Shown: piece after piece, positions 13,750-24,394 of the stretch
How positions within the stretch are numbered: the first letter of the stretch is position 1
Layout: each line of letters opens with the position of its first letter
Position numbers and translations under genes: made by a program
The notes under the pieces: generated by a model
Seen by the model: only the letters and a program-made list of their open reading frames with translations
What the model was told of the DNA's origin: nothing
The model's database searches: none
NCBI GenBank assembly: GCA_029378245.1
Contig: JARKIF010000023.1
Location: forward strand, 310,001-374,000
Reading direction: 5' to 3'
Length of the DNA stretch: 64,000 nt
From: Roridomyces roridus
Lineage: Eukaryota > Basidiomycota > Agaricomycetes > Agaricales > Mycenaceae

Positions 13750-14055
13750 TCAGATGGCCGGTCTGGAACATTTGCACGAACACGGAGGAACGAAAGTGCA
13801 GTCATCCAAGCAGGCTATATCGCATGTGATTCTCCCCGGCTAGAATTCAACGTCAACATTCGGAATAGTTGCCGCGTCCAGCGGACGGACGTACCTCACG
13901 AATCAGAGCAGGGGACGCCGCTGCGTTGACGAAGCCCTACATAAAAGTGAGCTGAAGGTGCATGGGAGGGGTGGGATAGGACTTGCAGCCAGGAGGAGTG
14001 CGCCCAGGGCTGGAATGAGGAGATGTGTGAGGGTGACTTTAGCGTTGAACTTCAT
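13750..14055 (-). CDS. Small secreted six-cysteine protein, copy a (66 aa)
   Basis: Exons 14055-13987, 13936-13895 and 13839-13750, all phase 0. Exon 1 encodes a signal peptide (MKFNAKVTLTHLLIPALGA...LLLA). Exon 2 encodes a 14-residue pro-region (GFVNAAASPALIRE). Exon 3 encodes the tail with CDIACLDDCTFVPPCSCKCS followed by RPAI. Intron 1 starts with GCAAGT, the consensus of GC-AG introns, and ends TATGTAG. Intron 2 is GTACGT...TTCTAG. The exon-2 sequence AAASPALIRE matches AASPVVARE of copy d, which confirms the model. Likely secreted; function unknown. The close CxCxC end could bind metal or form disulphides. Confidence 0.82.
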
Positions 14056-14094
14056 TTCTCGCTCGTTTGTATGTGTGGAACAGGACTGACGCTG

Positions 14095-14101
14095 CTTTAT
14101 A
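14095..14101 (-). promoter_or_regulatory. TATA box of small secreted gene a
   Basis: TATAAAG on the minus strand, 40 bases before the ATG at 14055. Confidence 0.55.
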
Positions 14102-14354
14102 CGCTGTCGCCGCCCACCTCACATGGCTATATTGAGGTACAGACAGGCTCGGACGGCCAGCGTCAGCCACAGATTCACTAGCGGTATTCGGAGTTCGCAC
14201 ATGGTTGTCAAGAGGAGGTAGGAATCACAATTCACGATTTGCCAACATCTGAATAACCTTGTCATGTATTCAAAGTTGCTAATAAAGAACCCTGAGACAC
14301 TGCCACAATAGATTCAACCGTGTCAAACTCTCCGTATCCGATCATCCCAGCGCG

Positions 14355-14631
14355 TCAGGCCGCATTACTCGGGCAAGTGCACGAGCACGGCTCGGTGAAT
14401 CTACAAGGTGGGTCGCATGCAAGGTCACACCCGCCGGGAATACGCTGCGAATGTGGTTCAGCGCTCAGCGGAATAAGTACCATGCGCGGCGTGGCGTACC
14501 GTGATGGCGGTGACCGTCGGCTACATACAGTTCATGAGATGGGAATTGACGAAGATAATAAGGTGGAAGCTCACGATTGAGATGAGGAAAAGAGCGCCAA
14601 CGGCTGTTACGATTTGCAGGGTGAGTCTCAT
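14355..14631 (-). CDS. Small secreted six-cysteine protein, copy b (55 aa)
   Basis: Exons 14631-14575, 14520-14500 and 14444-14355, all phase 0. Exon 1 is a signal peptide (MRLTLQIVTAVGALFLISI). Exon 2 is only seven codons (PTVTAIT). Exon 3 contains CDLACDPPCRFTEPCSCTCP and ends SNAA. Cysteine spacing is identical to copies a, c and d, although most other residues differ, so this is an old paralogue. Introns are GTGAGC...GTAG (54 nt) and GTACGC...GCAG (55 nt). It is divergent with copy c, and its start codon lies at the edge of the duplicated block. Confidence 0.8.
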
Positions 14632-15177
14632 GATGCTGATAGGTGGGGAGGCAGGTGGGATTTAGGGCGGCGCAGCCATAGCTTTTTATCTGTTGGAATC
14701 TATTGAGTTCTCTCCATGGGGGTCCTCAGACTTCGCAATAACTCGGGCTCCTGAATTCTGGTCTATTCTATTCCAAGGTCCGCCCACGGTGAAACAACCC
14801 GAGCGACCCGGAAGCATCAAAGTGGGCCCACTCCGCTGTCAGTCTCCCGGGTCCCGCTGGACATCAACTTTCCCTTTCATTCGCGTGTTGAAACGTTCAC
14901 GAAGCAGATCGATCGCTGTCACCAGGCGACGAAGTGAAAGACGAGTTTTCCTTTCTGTGCTGCATGAAAAGCAAAACTTTGTGTGGCAAAGACTTACGGT
15001 GCGGAGCGCCAATTCCCGCCATCAACTCCTGCGACTTAATGCGGGCGACACCCAGTAACCGAAGCCCTACGCGCAAGTCTAGGCACCCTGTGGAATTCGG
15101 GATGACGTCTGTCGTAGCCCTGACCCTCAATAAAACTGAGCGGCCTGCTTGAGACCGTCGATACAAAGTTCCAAACC

Positions 15178-15444
15178 ATGCGGGCACACCTCCTCATTTC
15201 AGCCGTCAGCGCACTTATCCTTACTGTGAGGGCTAATGAATATTTATCGCTGCATGACTAACGGAGACGAGTAGAGTGTTGTCCACGCAGCCTCTCCGGC
15301 CGTTGCTCGTGCGCCTTCAGTACGTCGAATCACCAAGCTCTTCTACCTGACTCACACCGGAAACTCGCCCAACAGCCCATCTGCGACATGTTGTGTTTGG
15401 GCAATTGTGTGTTTGTTCCGCCGTGCGAGTGCAAATGCTCCTGA
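15178..15444 (+). CDS. Small secreted six-cysteine protein, copy c (53 aa)
   Basis: Exons 15178-15225, 15275-15319 and 15376-15444, all phase 0. The signal peptide is MRAHLLISAVSALILT, the pro-region SVVHAASPAVARAPS, and the tail contains CDMLCLGNCVFVPPCECKCS directly before the stop. Reading without intron 1 hits a stop, which supports splicing. The acceptor used by copy d (CACAG) reads CACAC here. The next AG, 18 nt downstream, keeps the frame and only shortens the linker before the first Cys. If that acceptor is not used, the gene is dead. A TATA-like AATAAAA lies about 45 bases upstream. Confidence 0.75.
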
Positions 15445-15677
15445 AGGGTTTATAAATGAATTGTGAGCTGTGACTGTCCCAGCCAAGCGTTCGTTACATA
15501 CGTGTAAAACCCTGTTGCGCGGAAATCAAAGTGAGCTGCCTAGTGAACCTCCCAAAGAATTACAAATCACCTCCGAGGGAATCTAGAAAATACAAGGAGT
15601 GCTGAAGTATACGAAATGACTACGATAAATGTAAAAAGAAAAACATTGACTTCCCACTCCCCGCTTGAATAGAATCG
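15445..15677. other. 3' flank of copy c
   Basis: Non-coding tail of duplication unit A, matching 19523-19725. No gene is visible. Confidence 0.5.
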
Positions 15678-15686
15678 TTCATGATG

Positions 15687-18600
15687 GGGCTTACAGAAAC
15701 TGCCGCACTGCCGCACTTTTGCCGCAGCAGCTACCGCACTGAACCGCGTGGTGCCGCAGTGATGTCACACTACCGCAGTGTCACTACCAAACTTAAAATG
15801 AGATTAACGGCTGAATTTGTAGCCTACTACCTGAGGACTCTTTCACTGGTGTCCGTTTTTGAAAAAGGCAAGTGGGTTGCGAGTTAAACCAATTTTAATG
15901 AACATCGGCTAAAGTGGGTACTAGTAAGTCGAGCCTGTTTCGAACGATGAAGGGCCACCAAAATGCGTGCAAATGGTTTGTGGGGAAGCTACCGGATGCC
16001 TTCTGACTACCAATGCCTCCGAGAGTAGTCAGCAGCTCGGAACTGATTTCAATTTGTGCATTCGCGTTGCGTGACCTTGTTTGGTGCGCGCTCCTTGTCT
16101 TGAACCACCACCATCGCCGAGATAGTTCTGGTCCCGGCGGACCACGCTCACAAATCTTCGGTCTTCCATCGGCCTCTGTGATTCATCCTGATCCAGTTCA
16201 AAGTTCAGAATATTGGCCTGGAGAGTCTAGAGCTGCGGTTGAAGATGGCCTGGTGAGTTCATTCCGCTCATTTGCCACCCTCCTGTGGCTCAGATATTGG
16301 GTCACGCTCCAGTACTTGTCGATCAGGCAAAAGGCAAAGCCGATTCGCCGTGCAACATTGAATGCGCAAGGAGATAAACTTGAAATTGACTGGGTCGGTG
16401 ACACCAAGTCATACAGGCCTTTTGCTCGAAAGCAGGTGCCGCGACACTGCCGCAACTGATGCTCCGAGCGTACGATTTGTCTAAACCATCGCAAAATTGA
16501 CTATCTGGGTGCCCCGAGGGAGTTACGCCCTCCGAACAGCTGCCACTTTGTTCGACACATTTACTTAAAAATTGATTTATCTCCTGTTTGAACTTTCGCA
16601 CTCGGAAACGGTGATGAGCATGGAATTTGACTGCCCTTGAAAACACGCTTTTTGCACCATTTCAGATGTGGTTTCCATACTATATGATCTCAATATGAGA
16701 GCTGATGTCGAGCCCAGAGACAGTCAGTACGGTGGATACTTTAGAGTACTGTACAGGTTGAAGGGTATTTACCTGGATACGACTGATGGACTCACTCCGA
16801 AACACGTAGGAGGTGTGGATACCTGCCTTACCAATGGGATACACCAATTAAACAGTTCTTAACCGTTGTACGATTGTCAGCAGTTCGAACCTTGGTGCAA
16901 GTGCAATTCGGAGGTTCGGGAGTTCACGGAATGATGGACAAGTCGGCCGAATGACCTGAAACATGAGCAGACCGCCGAGACGGGTCCGATGGAAGTGACG
17001 TAGTAGCTGGAACAAGTGGATTCCGGCTCGGATACGGACTTTTAGTCAAGTATCTGCTGGTATCTGAGACCAAGAGTGGGAGATATGGGTATCGTTCGAG
17101 ACCTACAACACGTGGGAGTACGTTTTGAGGCCATACTCTGGAGGGGAAGAAGGGATACAAGATATCCAAACTGTCGGAGTCATGGATCAGCGATGGAATC
17201 ACGAGATAACATGCTGAATCATGGCTTGGCGCTCTGGCTGACTGAGCACCAGTGCCAGATCAACCAATCAGGTCGTTTCTATTCAGGATACGTGGGAGAT
17301 TCATCATTATTGCGCCATTCATTTGTACTATCATATGATTCCCGGACATGTATAAAGTAGATAGAGTGTTACCCAAGAGGGCAGCGGATACTTCCCCCAC
17401 TAGCAAGCTACCAGCTGCGACTAAGGGATTTGTCCGAGGCTTTCGAAGGTGCATTGCGTAGCTTAGCAATCGCCCTTGAAAATCTAAATTGTTGTTTTGT
17501 TGGCTCCCGTTGTGTGAATTGAGTTTGAAGCATAGTTTGGTTCGAGTGCAAGTTGGATTGTGACTAGGGTTTCAGCTCAGTGGCAGCTTTGGAAGGCTTG
17601 CTACGGCTTGGTACGGTTTGTGTGTCAGTTAGGGTCTGGTTGTGTGTTCAGTGTCAGGAATTGGTTCAGGAATTGTTGGAATTTGTGAAATCCGTGTTGT
17701 ATCGGTCGCTGTCGTCTTCAGATACCAGTGTAAAAGGGATCGAGAGACCCAAATACCTGCTTTATTGCAAAAACCCGGCTTTAGCCAAACTCAATCTATC
17801 TTTTGTGTTAGCTGTGAAGCTTTAAAATCTACAAAACGCTTTAGAATCGCCATCCTTGGTTCATATCAAGGATTTTGATTCGCAATACAAAACTCGACCA
17901 ATCATATCGAGACAATATCACAGTATTCCCTACAACCTTTCATAAGGCCCTGTACTAGGGACTTATACTCGCCTTCGCCTGCTGTCAATATAGTTGTCAC
18001 TCGCCCCGGAGCTTCGTGATTGGGTTGTTTAGATATAGATTCGTCTGTATCGAGACTCATCTAGTCTTGTTGTTTCGAGTTGGTTGATTTCTATAGTAGG
18101 TTTTGAGCACATACATCAACGGTCAACGGAAGCTTGGATGAGAACAAACCATCCATCCAAGGGTGTCCATGTCTCGAGAGGAAAAAATTTAGAGCAAAGT
18201 GCGGTAGTTTACAACTACTGCTGAATTGTCACACTGCCGCACTGTCACGACGCTTAGGTGCCGCACTGCGGTGCGGCAGTTACCGCTTTACCGCAGCTTC
18301 CAAAAATTTGCCGCGACTTTTTCGTTCAGCTGCCGCACTGTAAGTGGTACTTTGCCGCAGTTGACCGCAAGGTGCCGCACTGGACCGATTTAAGTATGTA
18401 AGTATACTTGAAAATTTGGATGATCTCTGTTCGATTTGGGGTTCTGTGGGACTCCAGATACAATACTTTTACCTTGATAGGTGACTCATGCAGAGGACAG
18501 GCTCCAACTCCTAAATCCAAGTTCAAAATCAGATGAAACAGGCTCAATTACAGGTTCTTCGCGACTCCAGATACAATGGCTTAACGTACGACAGCTCAAC

Positions 18601-18721
18601 ATGCTTAGGGAAGTCTTCGACCATATACAACAGCTTGCTGTGAATTTACCTACCGCAGCTGCATGCCGCACCACTACCTCAACTACCGCTGCGGCAGCAG
18701 TGCGGTAGTTTCTGTAGGCCC
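15687..18721. mobile_element. hAT-like non-autonomous element, 3.0 kb, between duplicated units
   Basis: The left end GGGCTTACAGAAACTGCC and the right end (reverse complement) GGGCCTACAGAAACTACC match at 22 of 24 positions over the first 24 bases. A 9-bp identity TTCATGATG flanks both sides (15678-15686 and 18722-18730), consistent with an 8-bp target duplication plus one chance base. CCGCA words are dense near both ends (15698-15780, 18190-18380, 18650-18715), resembling subterminal binding sites. No transposase frame was found. Open stretches inside (16013-16459, 16198-16494, 16668-16862) have no motif I know. The target lies exactly at the junction of the tandem duplication. Confidence 0.75.
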
Positions 18722-19201
18722 TTCATGATGCTGATGGGTGGAACTCGGGAAGTTTGAAGTAGGATTTAGGGCGGCGTAGCCATAGACTTTTATCTGTTGG
18801 AATCTATTGAGTTCTCTCCATGGGGGTCCTCACACTTCGTAATAGCTCGGGCTCCTGAATTCTGGTCCATTATTCCAAGGGTCGCCCACGGTGAAACAAC
18901 CCGAGCGACCCGGAAGTATCAAAATGAGCGCACTCCGCTGTCAGTGACCCGTGTCCCGCTGGACATGAAATTTCAACTGTTCTTTTTCCTTGGCGTATTG
19001 AAACTTTCACGAAGGAGTCATCAGAAGGACAAAACCTTGTGTGCCAGAACTCCTGGTGCGTACCGCTAATTCCCGCGACTCATTACGGGCGACACCCGGT
19101 TGCCAAAGCCTTACGGTCAAGTCTGGGCACCCACACAATACGGGCCCCCGGTTTGAAGCAATAATTGGAATTCGGGAGGCCGTCTGTCGTAACCCTAACC
19201 C

Positions 19202-19208
19202 TATATGA
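19202..19208 (+). promoter_or_regulatory. TATA-like box of small secreted gene d
   Basis: TATATGA lies about 46 bases before the ATG at 19254. The homologous place before copy c has CAATAAAACTG. Confidence 0.45.
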
Positions 19209-19253
19209 ACCTGAGTCGCCTAGTTGAGACCTGTAGATACAAACTTACCGACT

Positions 19254-19522
19254 ATGCAGTTCCACCTCCTCATTTCAGCAGTCAGCGCACTTATCCTTGC
19301 CGTGAGTGCGAATCACTGTTGGCCGGTCCTGACTGACGGAGACGAGAAGAGTGTGGCCCACGCAGCCTCTCCGGTCGTTGCTCGCGAGCCTTCGGTACGT
19401 CGAATGAACAAACTCTTCGCCCTGACTCACAGGGGAGACTCGCCCAGCCCAGCCTAGTTTGTGACATCGAATGTCCGGTCGATTGTGTGTTCGTTCCGCC
19501 GTGCAAGTGCCAGTGCTCCTGA
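19254..19522 (+). CDS. Small secreted six-cysteine protein, copy d (60 aa)
   Basis: Exons 19254-19301, 19350-19394 and 19433-19522, all phase 0. The signal peptide is MQFHLLISAVSALILA, the pro-region SVAHAASPVVAREPS, then GRLAQPSLV and the tail CDIECPVDCVFVPPCKCQCS before the stop. Intron 2 (GTACGT...CTGACTCACAG) is only 38 nt. An unspliced reading gives a 67-residue protein from the same ATG that misses the Cys tail, so splicing decides whether the conserved tail is made. Nearest paralogue is copy c. Confidence 0.82.
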
Positions 19523-19885
19523 AGGGTTGCTGGATAAAGATGTGATTGTGAGCTGTCCCAGCTACTTCGCAGAGCGTTGGAAAACTTACGTGGCCACGGA
19601 GATCACATTGGACTTCTCGTGAACCTTCCAAAAGAATTAAAAACCCCGTCCGAATGAATTTAGAAAATACAAGGAGTGCTGAAGTATACAAAATGACTAC
19701 GGTACCCCGTTTGAATAGAATTGTCTCTCTCCTAACGTGATCATGTCGCTCTCATATAGGCATACGGATGCTCGACGGGATTGGCAAACCGCGGAACCCC
19801 TACCGTTTCGGCATCCGAACTGACAGACCGCAGTTCATGGCGGACGCCAAGGTCAGATTCCTGTTTCGAATTCAACTCAAATCAA
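19523..19885. other. Intergenic, end of duplication unit B
   Basis: The tail of unit B ends near 19725. The rest is the 3' flank of the minus-strand seven-helix gene. No gene is seen. Confidence 0.45.
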
Positions 19886-21756
19886 TCATCTGGTCCAACA
19901 TCGGGATGGGAGAGGACACACCTTTGAAATAGACGTCATAGGCTCGCTGGTGGGGTACCCCGCATTCCACGGGAACGGGTACTCGGGGCGTGGGGCGTTC
20001 GAGAGATAAAACCGATTCGACACGTTGCTCGTCATGTGGTTAGGGTTGTTGTTGGTTTCTGATCCGCGCGTCGTGGGACCCTGCTCACGGTCCGTTCCCT
20101 TGCCGCGGATGATTTTTCGGGTGTTGAGCGTGCAGAGGAAGGAGATTGGATACACTGAGTATGAGTACCAGTAAGTTAGTGAAGCAGTGGGAGCTCGGAC
20201 ACCCACGCTTGCTCAAGATGAAGTAAAATGCAATGAATTGGAATGTGTCCGGGCTGCGGTCGTACTGTGGGTGCGTGTGTGAATTCGGGCAATTATAAGT
20301 GGGCGCGAAGCCCAGGTGGACTTACAAAAATGAGCGTAAGAAGACTGATCGTCGCCGTGAACTATATTGGCCAATGAGGTCACTGGAATTCAGCCCTGTG
20401 TGAAAGACGAACCGCTCCCTAATTCAATGAGATCAAGCATCAGACGTCCAGGAAATCGAAACCACTTACGGTGTTGATAGCATAAATCGTGAGTGTGTTG
20501 ACCAGATTGTCTGCTCTGCGCAAGTCCCAAGCTCAATGGTTCATTCGCACCGAGAGTCCATCGGATTTACCTTTGGTTACTCCCAGTTCTGAAACGGCGC
20601 AGGAAGAAACATAGTGCTGCGGCAGTGAACACGTCCGCGACGACTCCCGTGCCGAGAGAGAACGAGGCGAGTAGCTGAGGATTGTCTTCAGCTCGTATCA
20701 TGTATCAAGAGCGGGGCGGTAGGCGACTCACCTTTAGGCGCGGAAGGTTACTGATGAATGGATTTTCGAAGCTGGCGGAGAGGTCTGTGAGTGATTCCAC
20801 CGGCGCCGGCGGGAGAGACTTGCCATCTGAGCGTGAATACTGTCCAAGGATAGATGTAAGCCGGTGATGAAGAACGAACGTGACTGAATACGTATGTACC
20901 GATGGCAATACCCAGCTCTCCCAGCGCGAGTACAATCTGCAGCCGCAGCTGAGCCAGGGTTGTCAAAGTAGCACAGATCCGGACACGCACCACAGCACCC
21001 GTAACAAAGTAGTTTCGTTGGCTGACTATGATACAGTCAATTGGTGGGTTTCAAGGCTCCCCGAAGGGACTCACATCGCCAGACGCGCATGGCGAAGCAT
21101 CTGAAAAGGAGGGATATTCAGAGGGTGATACCGCTCGGGGCAAGATACAACGCACAGCCGGACAATGGTCCCGATGACTGCCTGTGGAGCCGGTAAACAG
21201 TATTTTTGAAACCACGCAAGCGGGCCAGTACACACCCCGACAGTGAGCTGCGCCTGCAAACGGGTACAGATGAGAGACGAGATAGATCCCACAGGCGGGC
21301 GGGGGGGGGGGGACGCACAATCAAAGTCCAAATCACCGGTTCAGTGACCAGAACAAACGGGTCGGCGAAATTTCTACCGCAGGTTCACGGTAGGTCGGTC
21401 AGCAATCAAAGGACAAGGCGTTTTGGACGCACTCGATCGTGTAAAAGTACACAGAATGTCCTATGAGCGCTTGATCCAGGCAATTCAATACCCTGTGCGC
21501 GAGATGTCAGCTGACTGGGAACCACGCGAGAGCACGCGCACGCACCAGACAGTGGCGACCTAATTATGAGCCGTCCCAGGTAAGAGCCTGTGGCGGGCAA
21601 GAACACCAAACCCACCAAAAACTTGTACACCAGCCTATCTTCCGGATAACGCTGGAGATAGGTGATGACCTGCGTAGTGTTCACCCCAAACACTACGCTC
21701 GAGAACGCGAAGCTGATGAAAATCGCCCCCAGGGTATTGGATATGGCGGGGGACAT
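19886..21756 (-). CDS. DUF6534-type seven-helix membrane protein (1)
   Basis: Multi-exon minus-strand gene of the agaricomycete seven-helix family. It starts MSPAISNTLGAIFISFAF at 21756. Helix-bearing exons follow: VLNCLDQALIGHSVYFYTIE, NFADPFVLVTEPVIWTLI, AQLTVG-AVIGTIVRL-CFAMRVWR, NYFVTGAV, LRLQIVLALGELGIAI. Then comes the DUF6534 region, LLASFSLGTGVVADVFTAAA...ADNLVNTLTIYAINT...FQFIAFYFILSK, ending with ISFLCTLNTRKIIRGKGTD and a hydrophilic tail. Introns are short GT-AG. The exon near 20765-20860 has two candidate frames: one acceptor gives a VFTLR start in the family style, the other keeps the downstream frame. That exon is unresolved or damaged. Role unknown; these proteins sit in membranes and occur in large lineage-specific families. 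Confidence 0.78.
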
Positions 21757-23162
21757 TATCAGGTCGTGCTTGGGTGGGGAGACGCAGCGCTGCTGGGCTG
21801 GGAGAAAACACGGAGGAGGGATGGGCTCCGGAGTATTTAAAAGTGCTCGTAGACGGTAATGGTGGCGTGGGATGCAAGAAGTATACATCCGCGATGCCAC
21901 GGGTTTCAAATTGGCTTGACCGAGCGGATCTGGACTTTGTTCGTGGTCGGAGGCCATGGTGCTGCGGAGCCGTTGGAAGTGCAGAGTGTCCTTTCCCCAA
22001 GAGGGAGCACAACGCAGTCGTGGTCGTGCTGCGCAGGAACACGGAGTGGAGAACATTCCTCTCGGCGCACCGTCGTGTGAGAGAAGTGGGGATCATGTGG
22101 CCCACTCTAGTATTCGCCAAATCGGGTCAAGCTTCGTGCGCAATGGGGCGAACCCAGGTTTGAATCACTTCACAATATCGGAGACTATTCTATCCCATCT
22201 GCACCAGCTTGCCGTAAAACGCGGGGGAGACATCTGATGCAGCTACCCCAGGATTTGACCGGTTCCATCACGAGGGCAAGGTTTGCTGGCACGGGATGGC
22301 TACCATCAAGTGCGCAGTTGGCTACAGCGAGAGAAGTTCCAGAAGCAGGGGCCCGAAACTGCCTGCGTCCACACCAATCGGGTGGTGGATAACACATGAG
22401 CGTCGGAGGCACGAGGACGGAAAGTTGGGCTTGGGGTTGAAGAGTGTCAAGAACCCGGAAGGCAGTCCAAAGTCGGAGCCAGGGACTCCACGTGTTGGGC
22501 GAAGGCCAGGGTTTCGTATGCCGGCGGAATATCACAAGCTCGTCGGGACTCGGAAACAGCCGCCCGTTGAAAGCGTCATCCAGCGGGAGTAGTACCGAAG
22601 GCAAAAAAAAAAAATTGAAGTAGAGGGGAGATGAAGAGGCCGCGAGGTCAGCCCACACTGAGAGGCCAAAGAAAAGTTTCGCGACGGGTGTGCCAAGCAG
22701 ATTTCAGCAAAAGAGAGTCGGTCGGTCGTCTTGGCGGTGAGAGCTGAGTGCAGGAAGATGCAAGTCCGTTTCAAGCTCCAGTGTCGAGGACACCGAGCAG
22801 TGTTGCGCCATCGTGCACGAATCGCGAGGAGAGTGGATGTCAAGAGATGATGGCTGACTCAGCAGCGATTCGATCCGAGTAAAAACGCGCGGCGAGCTGG
22901 GGGAGATCCGAGTCAGGGTGGATCAATCCGTGATCTCACAGAGTGCGGATCATCTGATCGTGCGCTCCTTGCTTCCCACCGTCATAGTTCCTACCCAGGA
23001 CCTCAGGATCTCGCGCTCGGTGTACTTTCAGATTCTGTGAGAGAACGGAACTGAGACCTGCCGATGGACCATGCGCAGCCGTGATGCCATGAGGCAAGCG
23101 CGCTACCGAATTTCATCACTGACTCATCAGCGTCCCGACTCTTGATCTTCACCCCCATCCAC
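21757..23162. other. Intergenic, unassigned open stretches
   Basis: A minus-strand open stretch (22185-22658, preceded by 22532-22843 in another frame) has protein-like composition. I could not recognise it or join it with certainty to anything. A poly-A run lies near 22604. The last 200 bases are the presumed promoter of the deaminase-like gene. Confidence 0.35.
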
Positions 23163-24394
23163 ATGGCCAACGAAATCGCAGGCCCCGCTTCCAAGGCTCT
23201 AGCTTCCCTCACACAGGCCCAAATCTCCTTCCTCCAGTCTCTCCCAAAAGCCGAATTGCACGCCCATCTCAACGGATGCATCCCAATCTCGGAACTGCAA
23301 AAAATGGCGCGAGAATACTCGGGCACCAGCCTGTCCTCCGGGTCTGTCCTCGAAGGCATCGCCAAACTGCAAGCTGGCGTAGTCCTCGACCAACTATCCG
23401 ACTTCTTTGGATTGTTCTCCGCCATCTACGCGCTCACCTCGAATCCCGACAGTCTGCGGCGTGCGACCCGTGCGGTTCTGACCCAGTTCTTAGATGGAGA
23501 AAATCCGCAGTGCGAGTATCTCGAGCTGCGGAGTACTCCACGGGAGACGCCGGAGATGAGTAGGATGGAGTACGTGTGCGCGGTGCTCGACGAGGTGGAG
23601 CGGTATCCCAAGTCGAGGGCGGCGCTAATCGTCAGCCTCGATCGACGGATGACCGATGAGGTCGTCTCAGAATGCATCAATATTGCGCTGGATTTGAAGG
23701 AAGCGGGGAGGAGAGTCGTCGGTGTTGATCTTTGTGGGGACCCGCAGGTAAGGCCGCCTGTCCCAGACTTGGCGTCCGTTGTTAATCTTCAGGCTGGGGA
23801 CATGGATACCCTTTCAGAACATTTCGCTGCAGCCAAACGCGGAGGATTGGGCGTCACCCTTCACATCGCCGAGGTAAGAGCGTCGTACCCTTTTTTGAAG
23901 TGTACTTATGGTCAACTCCAGACGCTCGAGAACCCCGCTCAAGAGACTTTGAAACTGCTCTCATACGCTCCCGATCGCCTGGGCCATGCCACATTCCTCA
24001 ACGAAGACGCTAAAACTGTCGTTCGCGAAGCCGGAACTCCAATTGAAGTGTGTCTGTCTTCGAATTTACTGTCTGTCATTTTTTCGTCCTCCGTCCTCCA
24101 GCGCTCACTGCGCACAGCTGTAAAACCGTTTCCTCTATCGAAGGACACCATATCCGATATTATCTCCGGCACGACCACCCCATTGCAATTTGCGTGAGTC
24201 GTTCTACCTTGGCCTTTTGATGTCAAACTCATTGGTTCTAGACCGACGACACGCTCCCGTTCCGGAACTCTCTTCTCGGAGAGTACGCTCTCCTTCTAGC
24301 ATCTCCTCCCCTCGGACTCGGGCTCAGCGAGAATGAGGTTCGACGCATCGCGGCCATGGGGATGAATGCGAGATTTGGGGTGGCTACTCTGTAA
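23163..24394 (+). CDS. Adenosine deaminase-like (ADAL/MAPDA-type) protein
   Basis: Metal-dependent purine deaminase of the ADAL branch, whose known members remove the amino or alkylamino group from N6-modified AMP; cytosolic, no signal peptide. Exons 23163-23747, 23793-23873, 23922-24070, 24118-24193 and 24242-24394 give 347 residues. Motifs in order: LPKAELHAHLNGC (metal-binding His pair), LRSTPRET, GVTLHIAE (metal His and catalytic Glu), PDRLGHATFL, CLSSNLLCKTV, HHIRYYLRHDHPIAIC-TDDT (Asp pair) and LLGEYALLLASPPLGLGL. Intron 3 has a weak GTCTGT donor. An upstream in-frame ATG at 23142 would add seven residues. Confidence 0.93.

Larger units (their letters stand above)
14625..15677. repeat. 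Tandem-duplication unit A (second unit at 18724-19725)
   Basis: Unit A (about 14625-15677) and unit B (about 18724-19725) align along their length. They share TCATGATGCTGAT at the left end, the TTTTATCTGTTGGAATC and GGGGGTCCTCA blocks, the whole of small secreted genes c and d, and a GAATACAAGGAGTGCTGAAG-like tail near 15595 and 19670. Both end in CGNTTGAATAGAAT. The left breakpoint falls at the start codon of gene b, so unit B has the shared promoter but no copy of gene b. Confidence 0.8.

Noticed and set aside
22185..22843. Minus-strand gene from two overlapping open stretches
   Set aside because: Composition is protein-like, but I could not recognise it or find convincing exon joints; left as unassigned.
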